From the NCBI RefSeq assembly GCF_015155755.1, contig NZ_VWPI01000159.1, forward strand, positions 1 to 38,077: a stretch of DNA of 38,077 nt, given 5' to 3'. Below the pieces are notes generated by a model. That model searched no databases, was not told where the DNA came from, and was given only the letters and a program-made list of their open reading frames with translations. The stretch is from Komagataeibacter sp. FXV3. Its GTDB lineage: Bacteria; Pseudomonadota; Alphaproteobacteria; Acetobacterales; Acetobacteraceae. Positions 31,135 through 38,077 of the stretch are shown in pieces. Every line of letters starts with the position of its first letter. Position 1 is the first letter of the stretch. The position numbers and the translations under genes were made by a program.

Positions 31135-33120
31135 ATGAACGCGAACAGCGCGGACAGGCATGATACGGACAGACAGGACATTCTGGCGCGTGCCCATGCG
31201 GCCCTGCGCGCTGGGGATATCAATGCCGCGCGGGCGTGTTTCGCAACCCTGCGGGCATGCCGGGTGGATGATCCCGATGCCCTGCACGGCCTGGCCTGCG
31301 TGGCGCTGGCGGCAGGGCGGGCGGATCTGGCCATAAATCTTGCCGGTCAGGCGTTGCGGCTTGCGCCCCACGGGCCGTTTCATGAAGTGCTGGCCCGCGC
31401 GCTGCTGGCGCAGGGACATCATGTGGCAGCGCAGGCCGCGATCCGGGCCGCCTGCCTGTGTCAGCCCGATGATGTGCCCGTCCTGCTGGCCTGCGCTGAC
31501 ATAATGGAGGCGACGGGCGACACATGGGCGGCAGGACAGTCCTATGGGCGGGCGGTCATCCTGTCCCCCGCGCCTGCCGTGCAGGCCCGCAGGCTGCATG
31601 CCCGTTTCCTGTGGCGGCGGGGGCAGCGTGACGCCGCCATACAGCAGATGCGCCATGTTGCGCGACAGGTGCCTGCGTCCGTCCATATGCATGAACTGGC
31701 CGAAATGCTGCTGGCACATCATCAGCGCGAACAGGCCGAAGAGGTGTTGCGGGCGGCATTGGCCCGCAGGCCCGATGATGGCGTGGCCCTGTCGCTGCTG
31801 GGCGCACTTATGTTTGCAGGTGGGCGGATGCGCCAGGCGGCGGCTGTGCTGGAACGTGCCATGGCGCATGATCCACATGCTGAAACCTGCAGCAACCTTG
31901 GCCTTGCCCGCATGGCACTGGGGGATATGGCCGGGGCGGAGCGCGCTTTTGCCGTTGCGATGTGTCTGCGGCCCGATGATGTGCGTATTGCCCTGAACCA
32001 TGCGACCGGCCTGTTTGAAAGCGGCAACGTGACGCAGGCCGCCACGGCATATGAAACCATACTGACGCGGGATCCGCCCCCGGAGCACGATACGCAGGCC
32101 CGGGCGCGGTTTAACCTTGGCGTGGCCCGTCTGGCGCAGGGGCAACTGCGGCAGGGATGGGCAATGTGGGAATCCCGGCTGGACTTCCTGCCCCTACATC
32201 CATCCGCCTGCCGCCTGCCACGATGGGATGGAGGCACGCTACCCACGGGTAAAAAGCTGCTGGTGTATATGACAGGGCAGGGGTTGGGGGATGCGGTTCA
32301 TTTCCTGCGATATGTGCGGCTTGCGGTCCAGCGGGTTCCGGTTGTGCTGGAGGTGCCTGCGATCCTGCGCCGATTGGCCGCAACGCTGGCTGGCGATGCG
32401 TTTCATTCCATGGAAATTATCACCCATGATATAAATAAAAATCTTGATGTCGCGGCGCAGTGCGACCTGTTCAGTCTGCCGCACCTGCTGGATACGGACG
32501 GCGTGCCCCCTTTCATGCCGTATCTGGGGGAAAGCCCATGGCGGCAGGCGACGATGCGAAAGGAGAAACTGCGGGTTGGCCTGTGCCACGCGGGTAACGC
32601 CGCCTATCGCTTTGACGCGCGGCGTTCCATTGCGGTGCAGGACCTGTCGGCATTGGGGGGAATGGCCGGGACTGAATTCGTTTCCCTGAGGCCCAAGGGG
32701 ACGGATGGGGTGGATCCGGCCTTTGTCCGGCAAGAACTGCCAGATGGCGCGGACCTGCTGGATACGGCGCGCCTGATCGCGACATTGGATCTGGTCATCA
32801 GCGTGGATACGCTGTCGGCCCATCTGGCCGGGGCCATGGGCTGTCCGGTCTGGCTGCTGTGTCGTTTCGGGGGGGACTGGCGATGGTCGGCGGCATTTGA
32901 CCTGCCTGCACCGGCAGACAGGCCGGTACCTGGCCTGTCACCAATGGAAAATGGCATGCAGGGGGATGCCCTACCTGTGTTACGGCCTGCCAGTCAGTGG
33001 TACCCAAGCCTGCGCCTGTTTCGTCAGGCCAGTCTGCAGCCCCCACAACAGGCGTGGACACAGGTCATGACCGACCTGTGTTGCGCCCTGCAGGCGTGGG
33101 AAGCAGGGATTCTGCATTGA
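31135..33120 (+). CDS. TPR protein with GT9/GT41-like glycosyltransferase domain
   Basis: This protein of 661 residues has two parts. Residues 1 to about 340 are tetratricopeptide-like helical repeats, for example HGLACVALAAGRADLAINLA, VALSLLGALMFAGGRMRQAA and CSNLGLARMALGDMAGAERA. From about 370 the sequence resembles the heptosyltransferase-like domain often fused to TPRs: MTGQGLGDAVHFLRYVRLA, LRVGLCHAGNAAYRFD, RRSIAVQDLSALG and ATLDLVISVDTLSAHLAGAM, ending SQWYPSLRLFRQ. Such proteins probably glycosylate a protein or envelope glycan; acceptor and sugar are not evident. Between DWRW and SQWYPS there are about 37 residues (585-621, Pro-rich) where relatives I recall have about eight. The ATG at 31135 is preceded by GGAAGGCCGGATGAG. 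The stop codon overlaps repeat copy 4. Confidence 0.8.
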   Translation: MNANSADRHDTDRQDILARAHAALRAGDINAARACFATLRACRVDDPDALHGLACVALAAGRADLAINLAGQALRLAPHGPFHEVLARALLAQGHHVAAQAAIRAACLCQPDDVPVLLACADIMEATGDTWAAGQSYGRAVILSPAPAVQARRLHARFLWRRGQRDAAIQQMRHVARQVPASVHMHELAEMLLAHHQREQAEEVLRAALARRPDDGVALSLLGALMFAGGRMRQAAAVLERAMAHDPHAETCSNLGLARMALGDMAGAERAFAVAMCLRPDDVRIALNHATGLFESGNVTQAATAYETILTRDPPPEHDTQARARFNLGVARLAQGQLRQGWAMWESRLDFLPLHPSACRLPRWDGGTLPTGKKLLVYMTGQGLGDAVHFLRYVRLAVQRVPVVLEVPAILRRLAATLAGDAFHSMEIITHDINKNLDVAAQCDLFSLPHLLDTDGVPPFMPYLGESPWRQATMRKEKLRVGLCHAGNAAYRFDARRSIAVQDLSALGGMAGTEFVSLRPKGTDGVDPAFVRQELPDGADLLDTARLIATLDLVISVDTLSAHLAGAMGCPVWLLCRFGGDWRWSAAFDLPAPADRPVPGLSPMENGMQGDALPVLRPASQWYPSLRLFRQASLQPPQQAWTQVMTDLCCALQAWEAGILH

Positions 33121-33217
33121 AAGTCTCTGGTGAGACTTTTCTTCAAAAATCTTCAAAAACAATGCCGCCTTTTTTCGAAAAGGCGGCACTTAAAAGCTTT
33201 TATTACTTTTTTATCAA
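33119..33217 (+). repeat. Dispersed intergenic repeat, copy 4 (full, diverged ends)
   Basis: The inner stem GCCGCCTTTT (33164-33173) / AAAAGGCGGC (33178-33187) has a TTCG loop. The left end reads AAAGTCTCTGG (33120-33130) and itself folds with GAGACTT as a seven-base hairpin. The right end is TTAAAAGCTTT with tail TTTTTTATCAA. It fills most of the 114 bases between the convergent TPR-glycosyltransferase gene and glnD, begins inside the TGA of the former, and could terminate both. Confidence 0.82.
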
Positions 33218-33234
33218 TGGATTGAAGTGGTCCG

Positions 33235-36144
33235 TCAGATCGTGATCGATTCCAGTTCGGATGACTGGCGCTGGGCTGCGGCTTCCGCTTCCTGCAGGCC
33301 CGCCAGCAGGGTCGTGCGGATGCGGTCCAGACGTCCCTTGTCCGTTATTTTCAGCCCGAACAGGTCCTTGACGTAAAAGACATCCACGGCCCGCACGCCA
33401 TAGGTGGTGATATGGGCGGACGCGATCTGCAATTTCTGTTCGCTCAGCGCCGCCGTCACGTCATGCAGCAGGCCGGGACGGTCACGACCGTTTATTTCCA
33501 CTACCGTGCAGGTGTTCGATGCGCGGTTGTCGATCACCACGCGCGGCGGCACGTGGATCGCGCGCATGCGGCGGCCACTCAGCCTGCGGCCACACTGGGC
33601 AATTTCGCGGTTGATGTTGATGTGGCCCGTCAGCGCCTGTTCCACCAGCAGCGACAGGCGGGCAAGCTGCTGCGGTTCCTCGAACGCCGCACCGCCCGCA
33701 TCCTGAATCCACAGCGTATCCAGCGCCATGCCATTGGTCATGGTGTGAATGCGCGCATCCACGATCGACGCCCCGGCAATGGCCACCGCCCCCGCGATCT
33801 TGGAAAACAGGCCCGGGTGGTCGGCGGCGTAAATCGTGACCTCCGTCACCCCACGCGCGGGCAGGGGCTGGGTTTCCACCGTAAGCGGCGAATGCATGCG
33901 TTCCGACTCGCTGATCAGCCGGGCATGGCGGGCATGGGTATCATGGTCGAACGACAGCCAGTAACTGCCATAGCCCAGCCCCATGAAGTGCTGGACATCG
34001 GTTTCGTTCATGCCGTCATCCACCAGCCACTGGGCGGTTGCCCCCTTGGCGCGTTCCACGCGCACGTCACGCTCGGTGGTGGCAAGACTGCCCTCCAGCA
34101 CCTCGGCCACGCGCATGTAAAGCTCGTTCAGCAGTGTCGCCTTCCATGCGTTCCACACGCGTGGTCCCACCGCGCGCATGTCCACGATGGTCAGCAGCAG
34201 CAGCAGCCGCAGGCGTTCGGGCGACTGGATGATGTCTGCCAGGTCAAGGATGGTCTTGGGGTCGTCAATGTCACGCTGGAACGCGGTGTGGCTGAGCAGC
34301 AGGTGATGCAGCACCAGCCAGGACACGGTCTCCGTCTCCTCGCTGTCCATGCCCAGTTCGGGACAGACATACAGCGCGATCTGCGAGCCGATTTCCGAAT
34401 GGTCGCCGCCACGCCCCTTGGCAATGTCATGCAGCATGACCGCGACATACAGCGCCCGGCGTGAATGCAGGTTGCGCGCAAGGTCATAGGCGATGGGTAT
34501 TTCATCGGCCATATGCCCATGCTCCACCCGGCCAAGGATGCGCAGCGCGTCGATGATGTGCTCGTCAACCGTGAACACATGATAGGTGTCGAACTGCATC
34601 TGCCCCACAACGCGGGACCAGTCGGGCAGCAGGCGGCCCATAAGCCCGGTTTCGTTGAGGATATGCAGCCAGTAGGCATTTCCCTTGCGCCGTCCCTCAT
34701 CCATCAGGTGGAAGCTGGGGGAGGCATCGGGCAGTTCGGCCGTCTCGCCACGCGGTGCGCGCTGCGGGCGGTCGGGCGGGTCACCGCACATGAGGTCAAG
34801 GAAGATACGCGCGGTTTCCGGGTCGCCGCGCAGGCTCGCGGCCTTGCGTTCCCAGCGGATCAACTGGTGCATGGCCATGGGGTGGATGGGCAGCTTGCGC
34901 TTCTTGGCCCAGTCCAGCAGGCGCATCATCTGGATGGGTTCATCCTCGAACGACGTGCCGCGCTGCGGCAGGATACGGCCATCCAGCACGGTAAAGCCCG
35001 CGTCACGCATCTGGCTGTCGGCTTCGGGCGCGTTGGCCACGGGGCCAAGTGCCTGGCGCAGCACGGCGGGTTCCAGCACCAGTGTCAGGCGCATGACCTC
35101 GCGCACGGTCAGGAAGTAGTGGCGCATGAAACGTTCCACGCCCACCTGCCGCCCATGGCGGGTATAGCCCATGCGGCCACCCACGACCGGCTGCACGTCG
35201 AAGGTCAGGCGTTCTTCCGCCCGGCCCGATACGTAATGCAGGTGGAAACGCACCCGCCACAGGAAGTCCCATGCCCGGCGCGCGCGCTTGGCTTCGGGTT
35301 CGGTCAGTAGCCCCAGTTCACTGAAGCCGGGCGCCAACAGGTCCGAGACGTGGCGCGTGCCGAAGGTGTAGCGGCACATCCAGTACAGCGTCTGCAGGTC
35401 CCGCAGGCCGCCGCGGCCTTCCTTTATGTTGGGTTCCACCAGATAGGGGCTGTCGCCAAACCGGTGGTGGCGGGCGGCGCGTTCGCGGCGCTTGTCGGTA
35501 ATGAAGCGGTCGGCGCCCGCGCGCACGCAGGCCACGATGTAGCGGGCCTGGAACATGGAAAACAGCGATTCGCTGCCGGTCAGGGCGCGGGCGTCCAGCA
35601 GGGTGGTCCGCACGGTGGTGTCGGCTTCCGCCTCGGCAATGCATTCGTTGATGGTGCGGGTCGCATGCCCGACCTTCAGCCCCAGGTCCCACAGGAAATA
35701 CAGGATGTATTCCACGCAGGCGCGCACGTCCTCGCCCTGTCCCTCCGGCACATCGGGGATCAGGAACAGCAGGTCGATGTCACTGAACGGCGCCAGCAGC
35801 CCGCGCCCGTAACCGCCGGTTGCGGCGATGGCAAAGGGGGCTTCGGGATGCGAATCGATGCCTGTCTGCTGCATCGCGAAGCTGGCCAGCACGCGGATCA
35901 TGCCATCGGTATAGGCGGCCAGCAGCTTGCCTGCCTCGGCGCCGCCCAGGCGGTGATGCTCGAATTCCTCGCGCACATGGGCCTGGTAGCGCGACAGGTG
36001 GCGGCGGACCAGGCCGATGGCGTCCTCCCGCGGCAGGGCGCGTGCAGCGCCACCGCCATCCCCGGACGGGAACAGGGCGGTATGGAGGGCGTTTGTCATG
36101 GCCTCGACCGAAGCGGAGGCGGAAGGGGGGGCAGCGTTCGACAT
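33235..36144 (-). CDS. glnD: PII uridylyltransferase / uridylyl-removing enzyme
   Basis: This 969-residue bifunctional nitrogen sensor uridylylates PII proteins when glutamine is low and removes the group when glutamine is high. The N-terminal nucleotidyltransferase domain has ATGGYGRGLLAPFSDIDLLF with metal ligands Asp122 and Asp124. A GlnD-specific middle part includes NIKEGRGGLRDLQTLYWMCR. The HD hydrolase domain shows TVDEHIIDALRILGR and AVMLHDIAKGRGGDHSEIG. Two C-terminal ACT domains (TIYAADHPGLFSKIAGAVAI and NGRDRPGLLHDVTAALSEQK) bind glutamine. All catalytic elements look intact. It lies 84 bases after mutS on the same strand, a neighbourhood shared by many alphaproteobacteria. It acts in the same nitrogen circuit as gltBD. 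Confidence 0.97.
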   Translation of the reverse strand: MSNAAPPSASASVEAMTNALHTALFPSGDGGGAARALPREDAIGLVRRHLSRYQAHVREEFEHHRLGGAEAGKLLAAYTDGMIRVLASFAMQQTGIDSHPEAPFAIAATGGYGRGLLAPFSDIDLLFLIPDVPEGQGEDVRACVEYILYFLWDLGLKVGHATRTINECIAEAEADTTVRTTLLDARALTGSESLFSMFQARYIVACVRAGADRFITDKRRERAARHHRFGDSPYLVEPNIKEGRGGLRDLQTLYWMCRYTFGTRHVSDLLAPGFSELGLLTEPEAKRARRAWDFLWRVRFHLHYVSGRAEERLTFDVQPVVGGRMGYTRHGRQVGVERFMRHYFLTVREVMRLTLVLEPAVLRQALGPVANAPEADSQMRDAGFTVLDGRILPQRGTSFEDEPIQMMRLLDWAKKRKLPIHPMAMHQLIRWERKAASLRGDPETARIFLDLMCGDPPDRPQRAPRGETAELPDASPSFHLMDEGRRKGNAYWLHILNETGLMGRLLPDWSRVVGQMQFDTYHVFTVDEHIIDALRILGRVEHGHMADEIPIAYDLARNLHSRRALYVAVMLHDIAKGRGGDHSEIGSQIALYVCPELGMDSEETETVSWLVLHHLLLSHTAFQRDIDDPKTILDLADIIQSPERLRLLLLLTIVDMRAVGPRVWNAWKATLLNELYMRVAEVLEGSLATTERDVRVERAKGATAQWLVDDGMNETDVQHFMGLGYGSYWLSFDHDTHARHARLISESERMHSPLTVETQPLPARGVTEVTIYAADHPGLFSKIAGAVAIAGASIVDARIHTMTNGMALDTLWIQDAGGAAFEEPQQLARLSLLVEQALTGHININREIAQCGRRLSGRRMRAIHVPPRVVIDNRASNTCTVVEINGRDRPGLLHDVTAALSEQKLQIASAHITTYGVRAVDVFYVKDLFGLKITDKGRLDRIRTTLLAGLQEAEAAAQRQSSELESITI

Positions 36145-36228
36145 CGCGGTCAGATGGCGTCCTGTATATGACGGTAAAGATCCGGGATGGAGTGTGCCGC
36201 CCCTGATGGGGTCAGGTCCAGAGCCGTA

Positions 36229-38077
36229 TCAGGGTTTCAGCAGTTTTTTGAGTTTATATAACATTTCCAGCGCCGTGCGCGGACTTAACGCGTCGGGGTC
36301 CAGTTCCGTGATCAATTCCATCGCGGCAGGCGGCAGCGTGGGGGCTGCCGGTGCTTCCGGCTCATCCGCTGCGGCCTGTTCAAACAGCGGCAGGGGCGGG
36401 GCCTGACGGCCGCGTTCCTTTTCCAGCATGGACAGAAGACGGCCCGCGCGGCGCACGACGGGTTCGGGCACACCCGCCAGGCGCGCGACATGCACGCCCC
36501 AGCTGCGGCGGGCGGAACCGGGTACGACCTCGTGCTGGAAAATGACCTGTCCCTTCCACTCGCGCACGCTCATGGTGTGGGGGGACAGGCGGGGCATGCT
36601 GTCCGCCAGTTCGGCCAGTTCATGAAAATGCGTTGCGAATATCGCGCGGCAGCGCAGCGTGGAATGCAGGGTTTCCAGCACCGCCCATGCAATGGCCAGC
36701 CCATCCAGCGTGGAGGTGCCGCGCCCGATTTCATCCACCACCACCAGCGACCGGGGGCCGGCCTGGTTCAGGATGGCGGCGGTCTCGGTCATTTCCACCA
36801 TGAAGGTCGAACGCCCGCGCGCCAGGTCATCGGATGCGCCAACGCGTGAAAACAGCCGGTCCACCACGCCAATGCACATGGACCGGGCCGCGACCGGCAG
36901 CCCCGCCTGCGCCAGTATGACCGCCAGCGCCGTCTGGCGCAGGAAGGTGGACTTGCCCGCCATGTTGGGCCCGGTCAGCAGCATGACGCGGTGATCGGGT
37001 TCAAGGTCGCAGTCATTGGGGGTGAAGCGCGCGTTCCTGGGCAATGCTGCTTCCACCACCGGATGGCGGCCCGCGCGGATGACAAAGGACGTGTCCGTGC
37101 CGACAGCGGGACAGCACCACATGCCGCCACCGGCCAGCACGGCGCAGGACTGTGCGATGTCGATGCATGACAGCGCGGCGGCCATGTCCGGCAGGGCGGT
37201 TTCGTCCAGTATCTTTCCCACCACCTGCGTAAACAGGTGGCGTTCACGCAGGCCCGCGTTTTCGGCGGCCTGCGCGATCTGCTGGTCAAGGCTGACCAGC
37301 CGTTCGGTTGAAAAGCGGCTGGCGCTGGCGGTGCCCTGTCGCATGATCAGGTCCTCGCGCCCGCGCAGGCGCGCTCCGGCGGCGGCGGGCACCTCGATTA
37401 CGTAGCCAAGCTGGGCGTGGTGGCGGATCTTGAGGTTGGTGATGCCGAATTCGGTGGCGTATTCCTGCTGAAGCGCCGCAATCACCCGCCTGCTGCCGTC
37501 GCGCAGTTCGCGCTGGGTATCGAGTTCCGCATCATAGCCACTGGCGATGATGCCGCCGTCATCCATGCGCGCGGGCGGGTTTTCGCTCAGCGCGCGGCCC
37601 AGCAGGTCCTGCAGGTCATGCGCGCGGTCCAGATGGCGCACCGCCTGTTCCATGATGGGCGGCAGGTTTTCGTGCCGGTTCAGGATCGTACCGATTTCAC
37701 GCGCTACACCCAGCGCAAGGCGAATGGCCACGGCGTCGCGTGGCTGCCCGCGGCCCAGGGACAGCCGGCCCAGCGCGCGCGCCATGTCGGGGGCGGCGCG
37801 CAGGCTGGCGCGCAGATCATCGCGTATCCCCGGCTTGTCCAGCAGCCATACCCACCCCGCCTGCCTGCGGGCAATGCGTTCTGGATCGGTCAGGGGGGCT
37901 GCGATCCAGTCCGCCAGCATTCGGCTGCCGGCTGCGGTGACGGTGCGCGATACCGCGGCGAACAGGGTGTGTTCGGTTTCGCCATCGCGCGTGCGCAGCA
38001 GGTCAAGGCTGGCGCGGGTGGCGGGATCAAGGCCAAGGATATCGCTGCTGTCGCTGGGACGGGGGTGGGACAGGCGG
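36229..38077 (-). CDS. mutS: DNA mismatch repair ATPase MutS (5' end off window)
   Basis: The frame stays open to the right edge, so about 616 C-terminal residues of a protein usually near 870-900 residues are visible; the mismatch-binding N-terminus is missing. The visible part begins in the core domain (ILGLDPATRASLDLLRT, then AAVSRTVTAAGSRMLADW). The clamp and lever regions follow, then the ATPase: Walker A LLTGPNMAGKSTFLRQTALA, Walker B LVVVDEIGRGTSTLDGLA, AIFATHFHELAEL and the helix-turn-helix segment GVHVARLAGVPEPVVRRAGR. It recognises base mismatches and starts repair with MutL. The first ATG in the visible frame (37918-37920) is internal, not the start, since conserved MutS sequence continues upstream. 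glnD follows downstream. Confidence 0.97.
   Translation of the reverse strand, partial: RLSHPRPSDSSDILGLDPATRASLDLLRTRDGETEHTLFAAVSRTVTAAGSRMLADWIAAPLTDPERIARRQAGWVWLLDKPGIRDDLRASLRAAPDMARALGRLSLGRGQPRDAVAIRLALGVAREIGTILNRHENLPPIMEQAVRHLDRAHDLQDLLGRALSENPPARMDDGGIIASGYDAELDTQRELRDGSRRVIAALQQEYATEFGITNLKIRHHAQLGYVIEVPAAAGARLRGREDLIMRQGTASASRFSTERLVSLDQQIAQAAENAGLRERHLFTQVVGKILDETALPDMAAALSCIDIAQSCAVLAGGGMWCCPAVGTDTSFVIRAGRHPVVEAALPRNARFTPNDCDLEPDHRVMLLTGPNMAGKSTFLRQTALAVILAQAGLPVAARSMCIGVVDRLFSRVGASDDLARGRSTFMVEMTETAAILNQAGPRSLVVVDEIGRGTSTLDGLAIAWAVLETLHSTLRCRAIFATHFHELAELADSMPRLSPHTMSVREWKGQVIFQHEVVPGSARRSWGVHVARLAGVPEPVVRRAGRLLSMLEKERGRQAPPLPLFEQAAADEPEAPAAPTLPPAAMELITELDPDALSPRTALEMLYKLKKLLKP

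Overview
The window is high-GC (roughly 65%) chromosomal DNA from an alphaproteobacterium, most likely an acetic acid bacterium (Acetobacteraceae, close to Komagataeibacter/Gluconacetobacter). The reasons are the style of the protein sequences, the gene pairings (kdsD-lptC-lptA, gltD-gltB, thrC-M16 peptidase, mutS-glnD), a decayed cytochrome oxidase subunit I beside heme O synthase, and a family of short AT-rich intergenic repeats resembling ones I recall from Komagataeibacter. Genus placement is inference from memory, not a search result. Almost all of it is core chromosome. I see no phage, insertion sequence, CRISPR array or toxin-antitoxin locus.

Layout: 1-2820 (minus strand) carries rnd-like, kdsD, lptC and lptA (cut by the left edge). 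The last three are joined by ATGA overlaps and make and export lipopolysaccharide core/lipid A. A self-contained tRNA-Leu(CAG) unit with its own promoter and terminator follows at 2991-3227 (minus). From 3381 to 22381 everything is on the plus strand: an NDUFA9-like dehydrogenase, the glutamate synthase pair gltD-gltB, oligoendopeptidase F and an ABC1/UbiB kinase, a tight uvrB / aldose-1-epimerase / greB cluster, glutathione synthetase, a phosphatidylethanolamine N-methyltransferase, and a respiratory relic of a COX1-like protein, heme O synthase and a 48-residue membrane protein. From 22710 most genes are on the minus strand: an exported Tim44-domain protein, PmbA/TldE and an M16 zinc protease (overlapping), threonine synthase, a Yellow/MRJP-family exported protein, and an M32 carboxypeptidase. 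A plus-strand TPR-glycosyltransferase is inserted at 31135-33120. The window ends with glnD and mutS (cut by the right edge).

Possible working links: gltBD and glnD belong to the same nitrogen circuit, with GlnD sensing glutamine and GltBD consuming it. UvrB and GreB both act where DNA or RNA polymerase is blocked. The M16-TldE pair may process a small peptide; PQQ precursor processing is an attractive but unproven guess for an acetic acid bacterium.

The two most notable observations are, first, the COX1-like protein, an intact 454-residue reading frame that keeps both histidines expected to hold the low-spin heme but has lost most of the heme-copper active site and the D-channel residues. 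Second, four copies (three full, one partial) of a roughly 95-base intergenic element have an inner GC-rich hairpin flanked by AT-rich ends that are inverted repeats in the best copies. All four lie in the same orientation at gene 3' ends between 22440 and 33217.
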